A stretch of 16,463 bases of DNA from RZYP01 sp050256135 (GTDB lineage: Bacteria; Bacillota; Negativicutes; Acidaminococcales; Acidaminococcaceae): contig JBFWIF010000050.1 in NCBI GenBank assembly GCA_050256135.1, positions 1 to 16,463 of the forward strand, given 5' to 3'. Shown here piece by piece: positions 1-6,504 of this stretch. The notes under the pieces were generated by a model. That model searched no databases, had not been told where the DNA came from, and worked only from the letters and a program-made list of their open reading frames with translations. The position numbers and the translations under genes were made by a program. How positions within the stretch are numbered: position 1 is the stretch's first letter; every line of letters starts with the position of its first letter.

Positions 1-44
1 CCCGTAAGGGACCAAAACGTAGTGTTTCAGGTAAAAAGAAATAA
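1..44 (+). CDS. rpsM: Ribosomal protein S13, C-terminal end (partial)
   Basis: Only the last 13 codons and the stop are present, in the frame beginning at base 3. The encoded tail RKGPKRSVSGKKK is the very basic C-terminal extension typical of bacterial S13, which reaches toward the tRNAs in the head of the 30S subunit. The start lies left of the window. The stop is 21 bases before the rpsK start, with the rpsK ribosome binding site in the gap, which fits the usual rpsM-rpsK order. The fragment is short, so identification rests on the tail plus synteny. Confidence 0.9.
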   Translation, partial: RKGPKRSVSGKKK

Positions 45-65
45 TCTGTAAGGAGGGATAGACGA

Positions 66-461
66 GTGGTTGCTGCAAAAAAAGTTGTCCGTACTAAACG
101 GAAAGAACGCAAAAATATAGAAACTGGAGTAGCTCATATTCGCTCCACTTTCAACAATACCATCGTTACTATTGCTGATACACGTGGCAATGTATTGAGC
201 TGGGCCAGCGCTGGTGGTCTTGGTTTCCGCGGTTCACGCAAAAGCACTCCATTTGCTGCGCAAATGGCTGCTGAACAAGCGGCTAAAGCTGCAATGGAAC
301 ATGGTTTGAAACAAGTAGAAGTATTTGTAAAAGGTCCTGGTGGTGGTCGTGAGGCTGCAATTCGTTCTTTGCAGGCCGCAGGACTTGAAGTAAACGCTAT
401 TAAAGACGTTACTCCAATTCCACATAATGGCTGCCGTCCGCCAAAACGTAGAAGAGTATAA
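66..461 (+). CDS. rpsK: 30S ribosomal protein S11
   Basis: S11 (131 aa) is a 30S platform protein that contacts 16S rRNA near the E site and Shine-Dalgarno helix region. Family hallmarks are visible: the N-terminal region with AHIRSTFNNTIVTIAD (about residues 23-38), the glycine-rich GGLGFRGSRKSTPFAAQ (about 50-66), the KGPGGGREAAIRSL stretch (about 89-102) and the basic end HNGCRPPKRRRV. Length is normal for bacteria. The start is GTG, chosen because AGGAGGG at 51-57 sits 8 bases upstream and the protein begins with the expected short basic tail. It lies inside the alpha operon, 23 bases before rpsD, and is presumably co-transcribed with rpsM. Confidence 0.98.
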   Translation: MVAAKKVVRTKRKERKNIETGVAHIRSTFNNTIVTIADTRGNVLSWASAGGLGFRGSRKSTPFAAQMAAEQAAKAAMEHGLKQVEVFVKGPGGGREAAIRSLQAAGLEVNAIKDVTPIPHNGCRPPKRRRV

Positions 462-484
462 TTACAGGGAGGTGTAACCAATAA

Positions 485-1111
485 ATGGCAAGATATACTG
501 AGGCTGTATGCCGTCAATGCCGTCGTGAAGGCGTAAAATTATTCCTGAAAGGCGACAGATGTTACAGTGATAAATGTGCTTTCGCGGTTCGTGCTTACGC
601 ACCGGGTCAGCATGGACAAGCACGTAAAAAAGTATCTGAATATGGTATTCAATTACGTGAAAAACAAAAAGCTCGTCGTATTTACGGCATTTTGGAACGT
701 CAATTCCATAATTGCTTTGAACGCGCTGAGAAACAAAAAGGTATTACCGGTGAGAACTTACTGATTATGTTGGAAAGAAGACTGGACAACGTTGTTTATC
801 GTCTTGGCCTGGCTGAAAGCCGTAGTCAAGCACGTCAAATTGTTACCCATGGTCACATTGCCGTTAATGGCAAACGTTTGGACATTCCTTCCGCATTAGT
901 AAAAGCTGGCGATGTTGTTTCCGTCATGGAAAACAGTCGCGGCAAGGAGTATTTCAAGGGTATGGCCGAAACTTTGGCTACGAAAACCGTTCCGGCTTGG
1001 ATGGTTCTTGATGCTCAAAATCTTTGCGGTAAGATTGACCGATTCCCGACTCGTGAGGAAATTGATGTGCCTATTGCTGAGCATCTTATTGTTGAGTTGT
1101 ACTCTAAATAA
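485..1111 (+). CDS. rpsD: 30S ribosomal protein S4, zinc-binding (C+) form
   Basis: S4 (208 aa) is a primary 16S rRNA-binding protein that nucleates 30S assembly and contributes to decoding fidelity. The N-terminus carries four cysteines, C9, C12, C26 and C31, in the C-x2-C-x13-C-x4-C arrangement of the zinc-binding form known from Thermus S4; Bacillus subtilis S4 lacks these cysteines. The S4 RNA-binding domain spans roughly residues 95-160 (MLERRLDNVVYRLGLAESR, then VNGKRLDIPS). The ATG start has an AGGGAGGTG ribosome binding site at 467-475. Unlike in Bacillus, where rpsD is a separate unit, it sits between rpsK and rpoA. S4 represses its own operon translationally in some bacteria, but the 23-base gap upstream has no room for a large leader. 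Confidence 0.98.
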   Translation: MARYTEAVCRQCRREGVKLFLKGDRCYSDKCAFAVRAYAPGQHGQARKKVSEYGIQLREKQKARRIYGILERQFHNCFERAEKQKGITGENLLIMLERRLDNVVYRLGLAESRSQARQIVTHGHIAVNGKRLDIPSALVKAGDVVSVMENSRGKEYFKGMAETLATKTVPAWMVLDAQNLCGKIDRFPTREEIDVPIAEHLIVELYSK

Positions 1112-1136
1112 TGGACCATCTGCCACCAAATATAAC

Positions 1137-1155
1137 GCGTATTGTGGTAATACGC
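1137..1155 (+). other. Small hairpin upstream of the rpoA ribosome binding site
   Basis: GCGTATT (1137-1143) and AATACGC (1149-1155) are perfectly complementary around a GTGGT loop, in the 63-base rpsD-rpoA gap. The hairpin ends a few bases before the rpoA Shine-Dalgarno AGGAGG (1161-1166). There is no following T run, so it is not an intrinsic terminator. It could protect an mRNA processing end or modulate rpoA translation; that role is inference. Confidence 0.4.
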
Positions 1156-1174
1156 CAAAGAGGAGGCTTTCCGC

Positions 1175-2143
1175 ATGATAGAAATTGAAAATCCTAAATT
1201 GGTTACATCTGATATTAGTGACGATGGCCGTTATGGTAAATTTATTTGGGAACCACTTGAACGTGGTTATGGTATTACATTAGGGAATAGTTTGCGTCGC
1301 GTACTTCTCTCTTCTTTGCCAGGAGCTGCAGTTACTGCCGTCAAAATTGACGGCGTGCTGCATGAATTCTCAACAATTCCTGGCGTAAGGGAAGATGTTG
1401 CGGATATTATTCTCAACATAAAAGCGCTTTGCCTGAAAATGCACAGCAATGAGCCGACAATAATTCGAATCGAAGCCAGCGGTGAGCAAGAAGTTACTGC
1501 AGGCGACATCATTCATGATGCCGATATTGAAATTTTGAATCCAGAATTGCATATTGCTACTTTAGACGATGATGCTACTTTTAATATGGAAATTCATGTG
1601 GAAAAAGGTCAAGGCTATATTCCTGGTGATAAAAACAAAAAACAGGATCAACCTATAGGCTTAATTCCAGTAGATTCCATCTACTCTCCAATTACGAGAG
1701 TTAAATTTGGCGTTACTGACACGCGTGTAGGTAACGTAACGAATTATGATAAACTTACTCTTGAGGTATGGACTGATGGCAGCATTATGCCGGATGAAGC
1801 TGTAAATGTGGCTTCTGGTATAATGATAGGCTACCTGCGTTTGTTTGAAATTGGTAAAGGTTCACAAGCGCCCGTAGTAAAAGTACCGGAAGGATCACAG
1901 CAGGAAGAAACTGCTATGGAAACCGGTAAGGGACCAGTGCCGATACCGATTGATGATTTGGATTTGTCTGTTCGTTCTAACAATTGTCTAAGACGCGCAG
2001 GTATCAATACGGTTGAAGAGTTAACTCAGAAGACCGAAGAAGATATGATGAAGGTGCGTAACTTAGGACGTAAATCACTTGATGAAGTTAAGAAGAAATT
2101 AGCTGATTTGGGTTTAGGTTTGCGGAATTCCGAAGAAGATTAG
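1175..2143 (+). CDS. rpoA: DNA-directed RNA polymerase subunit alpha
   Basis: The alpha subunit (322 aa) dimerises to scaffold assembly of beta and beta' and contacts promoter UP elements and activators. The N-terminal domain (about 1-230) contains the conserved assembly segment GYGITLGNSLRRVLLSSLPG (31-50). A flexible acidic and proline-containing linker (about 231-258) follows. The C-terminal domain (about 260-322) holds LDLSVRSNNCL, where R267 corresponds to the UP-element-binding arginine (R265 in E. coli), and the helix-hairpin-helix NLGRKSL (296-302). The ATG start has AGAGGAGG 8 bases upstream. It is followed after 16 bases by rplQ. Length and domains are complete. Confidence 0.98.
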   Translation: MIEIENPKLVTSDISDDGRYGKFIWEPLERGYGITLGNSLRRVLLSSLPGAAVTAVKIDGVLHEFSTIPGVREDVADIILNIKALCLKMHSNEPTIIRIEASGEQEVTAGDIIHDADIEILNPELHIATLDDDATFNMEIHVEKGQGYIPGDKNKKQDQPIGLIPVDSIYSPITRVKFGVTDTRVGNVTNYDKLTLEVWTDGSIMPDEAVNVASGIMIGYLRLFEIGKGSQAPVVKVPEGSQQEETAMETGKGPVPIPIDDLDLSVRSNNCLRRAGINTVEELTQKTEEDMMKVRNLGRKSLDEVKKKLADLGLGLRNSEED

Positions 2144-2159
2144 AAGGGGGCGGAAACAA

Positions 2160-2498
2160 ATGGCATATAGAAAATTAGGGCGTAATTCCAGCGCTCGTAA
2201 GGCTCTGTTTCGCAGCATTTTGACGTCCTTCTTCAAACAGGAGAGAATAGAAACTACTGCGACAAAGGCGAAAGAAATCAGCGGCTTGGCTGCAAAATTG
2301 ATTACTTTGGCAAAACAAGGTGACTTGCATTCCCGTCGTCAAGTTCTTGCGTTCCTCGTGGATGAAGAAGCGACTAAAAAGCTTTTTGATGAAATTGCTC
2401 CAAAGTACACTGATAGAAACGGCGGCTACACTCGTATTTACAAGCTCGGACCTCGTCGTGGCGATGCAGCGGAAATGGCTATTTTGGAATTGGTTTAA
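2160..2498 (+). CDS. rplQ: 50S ribosomal protein L17
   Basis: L17 (112 aa) is a 50S protein near the polypeptide exit tunnel. The N-terminus MAYRKLGRNSSARKALFRSI, the ERIETTATKAKE segment (about 29-40) and the C-terminal GGYTRIYKLGPRRGDAAEMA (about 88-107) are characteristic. It is the short bacterial form without a C-terminal extension. The ribosome binding site is GGGGGCGG just before the ATG. It is the last gene of the alpha operon: an intrinsic terminator begins 13 bases after its stop codon. Confidence 0.98.
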   Translation: MAYRKLGRNSSARKALFRSILTSFFKQERIETTATKAKEISGLAAKLITLAKQGDLHSRRQVLAFLVDEEATKKLFDEIAPKYTDRNGGYTRIYKLGPRRGDAAEMAILELV

Positions 2499-2510
2499 TA
2501 GGCAATGGTT

Positions 2511-2545
2511 AAAATTGCAGAGACTCCTGTCTCTGCAATTTTTTT
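2511..2545 (+). terminator. Intrinsic terminator of the rpsM-rplQ operon
   Basis: AATTGCAGAGA (2513-2523) pairs perfectly with TCTCTGCAATT (2530-2540) around a CTCCTG loop. The flanking A run and T run extend the stem, and the T tract continues to 2545. It starts 13 bases after the rplQ stop, as expected for the operon end. Confidence 0.93.
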
Positions 2546-2569
2546 ATAAAATATACTAGTATGTTTTAT
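2546..2569. repeat. 24-base near-perfect palindrome, operator-like
   Basis: ATAAAATATACT is followed directly by AGTATGTTTTAT. Eleven of twelve positions are Watson-Crick complementary and the twelfth would be a T-G pair. It lies immediately after the rplQ terminator and about 40 bases upstream of the -35 box of the ecf promoter. A related half (TAAAACATA plus YTARTA) recurs in the spacer of that promoter at 2617-2631. This is the layout of a two-site operator, but the regulator is unknown and AT-rich palindromes can arise by chance. Confidence 0.4.
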
Positions 2570-2609
2570 CGTCAAGACAACTAAAAGTTAACCATTGATG
2601 ATGCATAGG

Positions 2610-2638
2610 TTGACGCTAAAACATATTAATAATATAAT
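2610..2638 (+). promoter_or_regulatory. Promoter of the ecfA1-ecfA2-ecfT-truA operon
   Basis: TTGACG (2610-2615) and TATAAT (2633-2638) are separated by exactly 17 bases, one mismatch away from the housekeeping sigma factor consensus. A start site near 2645 would give an mRNA leader of about 47 bases before the ecfA1 start at 2692, too short for a large riboswitch. The site follows the rplQ terminator, so the ecf genes form a separate transcription unit. Confidence 0.85.
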
Positions 2639-2691
2639 AATTGAGGGCATCTAGTCTTTAAATAATTGTAATTACGGGGAGTTTCAGATAA

Positions 2692-3525
2692 ATGAAACCA
2701 ATAATAGAAACAAGAAATCTTAGCCATATGTATTATGATTCCCAGAACCGAGAAATAAAAGCACTGGACAGAATAAACATGTCTATTGAACAGGGAGAAT
2801 TTGTTGCCATTATTGGTATGAATGGTTCTGGTAAGTCAACTTTGGCAAGGCATTTTAATGCACTACTGCGGCCTACGGAAGGCTCATGTCTGATTAATGG
2901 CATGGATTCAAACCTTGAAGAAAATCTTTGGGATATCAGACAAACCGTTGGTATGGTATTTCAAAACCCTGACAACCAGATAGTAGCTGCTATAGTTGAA
3001 GAAGACGTAGCTTTCGGACCTGAAAATATCGGTGTGCCACAGGCTGAAATAAGACCGAGAGTGGAAGCTGCATTGGCTGTGGTTAATATGACAGAATATG
3101 CAAAACATGCTCCGCACCTGCTTTCAGGAGGGCAGAAGCAAAGGGTTGCTATTGCCGGAGTTTTGGCATTGTTACCTAAATGTATAGTTTTAGATGAACC
3201 AACGGCTATGCTTGATCCTAAGGGACGTAAAGAAATAGTCGCAACTGTTCAAAAGCTGAATAAAGAGAAAAATATTACGGTAGTATATATCACACATAAG
3301 ATGGAAGAGGCTATTCTTGCTGATAAAATAATCGTCATGCAGCAGGGAAAAATAGCAATGCAGGGTACACCAGAAGAAGTATTCAGTAAAGTTGAGAAGA
3401 TAAAGGAACTGGGGTTGGAGGTACCTATAGCATCTGAGGTAGCATCTGAGTTAAGAGCTGCAGGACAGCAGATACCTAAAAATATAATAACCCCTGAGGA
3501 GTTGGCAGAAGCATTATGTCAATAA
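2692..3525 (+). CDS. ecfA1: Energy-coupling factor transporter ATPase EcfA1
   Basis: This is one of the two cytoplasmic ATPases that power ECF transporters for vitamins and metal ions. The 277 aa show a complete ABC domain: Walker A GMNGSGKST (42-50), Q-loop FQNPDNQ (90-96), signature LSGGQKQR (144-151), Walker B IVLDE (165-169) and switch histidine H202. The FQNPDNQ Q-loop and the C-terminal region after about residue 215 are typical of the CbiO/EcfA family. The GGGGAG ribosome binding site lies upstream of the ATG. The stop overlaps the start of ecfA2 by 10 bases, so translation is probably coupled. No substrate-binding S component is nearby, which indicates a shared (group II) module serving S proteins encoded elsewhere. 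The first-gene position supports the A1 label. Confidence 0.95.
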   Translation: MKPIIETRNLSHMYYDSQNREIKALDRINMSIEQGEFVAIIGMNGSGKSTLARHFNALLRPTEGSCLINGMDSNLEENLWDIRQTVGMVFQNPDNQIVAAIVEEDVAFGPENIGVPQAEIRPRVEAALAVVNMTEYAKHAPHLLSGGQKQRVAIAGVLALLPKCIVLDEPTAMLDPKGRKEIVATVQKLNKEKNITVVYITHKMEEAILADKIIVMQQGKIAMQGTPEEVFSKVEKIKELGLEVPIASEVASELRAAGQQIPKNIITPEELAEALCQ

Positions 3526-4373
3526 GATTAGATCATGTTTCGTATACCTATATGAAAAAAACGCCTTACGAACGTACGGCGCTCAAAGAGGTAACGCTTA
3601 CAATAGAAAAAGGCGAGTACATCGCCGTCATTGGACATACTGGCAGTGGTAAATCGACGATGATGCAGCATCTTAATGGTTTGCTAAACCCCGATGATGG
3701 CAAGGTTTTTGTTGATGAAATTGATATCAGTGCTAAGAACGCGGAAGCAAAAAGTGCCAGAAATAAAGTCGGGATGGTATTTCAATATCCGGAACATCAA
3801 ATTTTTGCTGAGACTATTTTTGAGGATGTAGCCTTTGGACCACGCAACAAAGGTTTAGCAGAAGATGAAGTTGAAAAACAGGTAAAAGCTGCTTTGAGTT
3901 TTGTAGGACTGGATTACGATAGCTTTGCCAACCGTTCGCCTTTTCAATTATCTGGCGGTCAGATGCGCAGAGTAGCCATAGCAGGTGTTATAGCAATGGA
4001 CCCAGATTATCTCATTCTAGATGAACCATCTGCTGGACTGGATCCGCGTTCCAGGGACAGTATTTTCCGGGAAATAAATGAGCTGTATCATGCAAAAAAG
4101 ATGGCTGTTATTCTCGTCACGCATAGTATGGAAGAAGCTGCACAATATGCAAATCGTTTGCTGGTTATGTCAAAAGGTAAAGTTGTCATAGATGGCGAAA
4201 GTGCTGAAGTATTTCAAAATCATCGAGAAGCTTTAAAAGAATTGGGTGTTGACGTGCCGCAAGCTATTCACCTGGCTGATACATTGCGTGAACGGGGATT
4301 ACCTATAAGTAATGAAATACTGAGAACTGATGATATCATAGAACAAATTAAATTGGCAAAGGGGTGGCTGTAG
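3516..4373 (+). CDS. ecfA2: Energy-coupling factor transporter ATPase EcfA2
   Basis: The second ATPase of the ECF module (285 aa) forms a heterodimer with EcfA1. Visible motifs are Walker A GHTGSGKST (40-48), Q-loop FQYPEHQ (89-95), signature LSGGQMRR (145-152), Walker B LILDE (166-170) and switch H203. The FQYPEHQ loop and the KTPYERTALKEV segment near the N-terminus are typical of EcfA2. The start ATG lies inside the last codons of ecfA1, and the stop TAG directly abuts the ecfT start with no gap. This tight packing suggests coupled translation to keep the stoichiometry of the complex. Confidence 0.95.
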   Translation: MSIRLDHVSYTYMKKTPYERTALKEVTLTIEKGEYIAVIGHTGSGKSTMMQHLNGLLNPDDGKVFVDEIDISAKNAEAKSARNKVGMVFQYPEHQIFAETIFEDVAFGPRNKGLAEDEVEKQVKAALSFVGLDYDSFANRSPFQLSGGQMRRVAIAGVIAMDPDYLILDEPSAGLDPRSRDSIFREINELYHAKKMAVILVTHSMEEAAQYANRLLVMSKGKVVIDGESAEVFQNHREALKELGVDVPQAIHLADTLRERGLPISNEILRTDDIIEQIKLAKGWL

Positions 4374-5189
4374 ATGCTTACTGACATTAGTCTAGGACAA
4401 TACTACCCCGGTAATTCTCTCATTCATAAATTAGATCCAAGGACCAAAATCCTTTCTTCGCTTATTTATATTATTGCTGTTTTTATGTCTGATACAACTA
4501 CGGCTTATGCTCTTGTTATCGCCTTTCTTTTTAGTATTATAGCTTTGTCACGTTTACCTTTTATTTTGGTTTTGAAATCAATAAAACCGTTATGGGTAAT
4601 AATCCTGTTAACTTTAGGAATTCATATTTTTACGGGGCAGGGTGAAATATTGTGGTCATGGGAATACCTGACAGTCACTAAGGATGGGCTGGCTATGGGT
4701 ATTAAGATGTCCCTGCGATTGATTTTGCTTCTAATGATTTCCTCAGTTCTGACTTTTACAACATCACCGATTGTTTTAACCGATGGCATCGAGGCAATTC
4801 TAAAGCCTTTTAAAAAAATCGGCGTGCCAGCACATGAGCTGGCAATGATGATGACCATCGCGCTGCGTTTCATACCGACACTATTGGAAGAAACGGACAG
4901 GATAATGAAAGCGCAGACTGCTAGAGGTGCTGATTTTGCTTCAGGCAATATCATCAGAAGAGCAAAAAATATGCTGCCTATCCTAGTGCCATTATTCATC
5001 AGTGCTTTCAGGCGCGCCGATGAGTTAGCGGTGGCGATGGAAGCGCGTTGCTATCGTGGCGGTGAAGGTAGAACGAGAATGCATGAGCTTTCCTACCAAC
5101 TGCGGGATAAAATGGCAGCGATGGGAATTGCTGTTCTGATGGTTGCCATGGTAATTTTGAAATGGGGTGGCTTTTTGTGCGCTATCTGA
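4374..5189 (+). CDS. ecfT: Energy-coupling factor transporter transmembrane protein EcfT
   Basis: EcfT (271 aa) is the membrane scaffold that couples ATP hydrolysis by EcfA1/EcfA2 to the movement of interchangeable substrate-binding S proteins. The N-terminus GQYYPGNSLIHKLDPRTKIL (8-27) is the family hallmark. Several hydrophobic segments follow (about 27-59, 62-86, 112-130), with a last one near 250-263. The two cytoplasmic coupling motifs that dock on the ATPases are visible: ARG in QTARGADF (183-185) and a second Ala-Arg-x element in MEARCYRGG (224-226), where Cys replaces Gly. Its 3' end overlaps truA by 13 bases. The absence of a neighbouring S gene points to a shared module. Confidence 0.95.
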   Translation: MLTDISLGQYYPGNSLIHKLDPRTKILSSLIYIIAVFMSDTTTAYALVIAFLFSIIALSRLPFILVLKSIKPLWVIILLTLGIHIFTGQGEILWSWEYLTVTKDGLAMGIKMSLRLILLLMISSVLTFTTSPIVLTDGIEAILKPFKKIGVPAHELAMMMTIALRFIPTLLEETDRIMKAQTARGADFASGNIIRRAKNMLPILVPLFISAFRRADELAVAMEARCYRGGEGRTRMHELSYQLRDKMAAMGIAVLMVAMVILKWGGFLCAI

Positions 5190-5914
5190 AACTTACGCTT
5201 ACCTATGACGGCAGCAATTATCACGGGTTTCAGCGGCAGAAGAATGCTGTCGGCATTCAACAGATCGTAGAAAAAGCACTCAGCAAGATTTTCGGCGAAG
5301 AAATCAAAATCGCGGCCTCTGGAAGAACGGATACCGGTGTGCATGCCCATGGTCAGGTTATTTCTTTTGCAACAAAAGGTACAGTACCGACGGACAAAAT
5401 AGTGCAAGCCATGTCAAGTTATTTGCCGGAGGACATCGTTGTTTGGAAAGCGGAAGATGTTTCTGCTGATTTTAATGCTCGTTATTCCGCATTAGCAAAG
5501 CGTTACGTCTATCGCATCTTAATTACAGAAACAATCAACCCTTTTGAACGTAACTATACCTGGCAGCTGAAAAAGATGCCAGATATTTTGCTGCTGCAGG
5601 CAGCAGCTGATATTATTATCGGTGAACATGATTTTGCTGCTTTTCGCTCTGCCGGCAGTGCAACAGTTAAGACTGTAAAGAATATTTACAAAGCGGAGTG
5701 GATTATGATAGGTGAGCAAGAACTGCGTTTTACGATTGAAGGAGATGGTTTCCTTTATCATATGGTGAGAAATCTGGTCGGTGCCATGGTAAGAGTCGGT
5801 AACGGCAAAATAACTTTGGAACGCTTTAAAGAAATTTTAGCCTCCGGTGATAGAAAACAGGCTGGTACTGCTGCACCACCGCAAGGATTATATCTAGACG
5901 AAGTATTTTATTGA
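5177..5914 (+). CDS. truA: tRNA pseudouridine(38-40) synthase TruA
   Basis: TruA converts uridines 38-40 of the tRNA anticodon stem-loop to pseudouridine. The catalytic aspartate is D52 in SGRTDTGVHA (48-57). Other family segments are LTYDGSNYHGFQRQ (8-21), the RYVYRIL region in the middle, and GDGFLYHMVRNLVGAMVRVG near the C-terminus. I chose the GTG at 5177 (245 aa), because GGGGTGG at 5164-5170 gives a well-spaced ribosome binding site and the product begins MRYLKLTLTYDG as expected. An in-frame ATG at 5162 would add five residues and has no good site. The start lies inside ecfT, a 13-base overlap. It is the last gene of the ecf operon; I see no clear terminator after it, so some read-through into rplM is possible. 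Confidence 0.95.
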   Translation: MRYLKLTLTYDGSNYHGFQRQKNAVGIQQIVEKALSKIFGEEIKIAASGRTDTGVHAHGQVISFATKGTVPTDKIVQAMSSYLPEDIVVWKAEDVSADFNARYSALAKRYVYRILITETINPFERNYTWQLKKMPDILLLQAAADIIIGEHDFAAFRSAGSATVKTVKNIYKAEWIMIGEQELRFTIEGDGFLYHMVRNLVGAMVRVGNGKITLERFKEILASGDRKQAGTAAPPQGLYLDEVFY

Positions 5915-5921
5915 TTTTTTC

Positions 5922-5950
5922 TTGACAAAATGTGCAAACATGTTTACAAT
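5922..5950 (+). promoter_or_regulatory. Promoter of rplM-rpsI
   Basis: A perfect -35 TTGACA (5922-5927) and a near-perfect -10 TACAAT (5945-5950) are separated by 17 bases. Transcription would start near 5957 and produce a leader of about 85 bases. The spacer contains the palindrome AAACATGTTT (5936-5945). The -35 lies only eight bases after the truA stop. Confidence 0.88.
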
Positions 5951-5962
5951 ATATGCATATGA

Positions 5963-5999
5963 CTTCGACATCAATTCCACTAGCCCCGGAGTTGCGAAG
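5963..5999 (+). promoter_or_regulatory. Candidate ribosomal protein L13 leader hairpin
   Basis: In the predicted 5' leader of rplM, CTTCG (5963-5967) pairs with CGAAG (5995-5999), and CAATTCC (5972-5978) pairs with GGAGTTG (5988-5994, one T-G pair). The left strand has a four-base bulge ACAT (5968-5971), and the loop is ACTAGCCCC. A 12-bp bulged hairpin between promoter and start codon fits an autoregulatory r-protein leader. L13 leaders upstream of rplM-rpsI are established in Bacillota, but I could not test this sequence against that family model. Confidence 0.6.
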
Positions 6000-6042
6000 A
6001 AGGAGTATATTGAACGCGAAACACTCATAGGGAGGGACAAGG

Positions 6043-6480
6043 ATGAAATCATATATGGCTACACCGTCCACCATTGAACGCAAGTGGTTCGTGGTAGATG
6101 CAGCTGATAAAACTCTTGGCCGTATGGCTGCTGAAGTTGCTAAAATCCTTCGTGGAAAACATAAACCAACTTTCACTCCACATATGGACACTGGAGATCA
6201 TGTAATTGTTATTAATGCAGATAAGGTTGTTTTGACTGGTAAGAAATTGGTTCAAAAGACTTACTTCCGTCATTCCGGATATCTTGGCGGTACCACCTTC
6301 ACAACTGCTGGTGATATGCTTAAGAAAAACCCAGTAAGGATGGTTGAACTTGCTGTTCGCGGCATGATTCCTAAAAATCGTCTTGGCAATCAGGTTTACA
6401 CAAAATTGCACGTTTATGCTGGTCCGGAGCATCCGCACGCAGCACAACAACCAGAAGTGTTGGAAATCGACGTAAGATAA
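6043..6480 (+). CDS. rplM: 50S ribosomal protein L13
   Basis: L13 (145 aa) is an early 50S assembly protein. It is recognised from ERKWFVVDAADKTLGRMAAE (12-31), LRGKHKPTFTPHMDTGDHVIV (about 36-56) and the central and C-terminal AVRGMIPKNRLG and KLHVYAGPEHPHAAQQPE. Length is typical. The ATG start is supported by GGGAGGG at about 6030-6036; M5 is an internal alternative with worse spacing. It is the first gene of the rplM-rpsI pair, has its own near-consensus promoter and leader hairpin, and precedes rpsI by 24 bases. Confidence 0.98.
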   Translation: MKSYMATPSTIERKWFVVDAADKTLGRMAAEVAKILRGKHKPTFTPHMDTGDHVIVINADKVVLTGKKLVQKTYFRHSGYLGGTTFTTAGDMLKKNPVRMVELAVRGMIPKNRLGNQVYTKLHVYAGPEHPHAAQQPEVLEIDVR

Positions 6481-6504
6481 GATCCGGAAAGGAGGAGCAA
6501 ATAA

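Noticed and set aside
2645..2691. Possible vitamin riboswitch before ecfA1
   Set aside because: The predicted leader is only about 47 bases, with no conserved riboswitch core visible.
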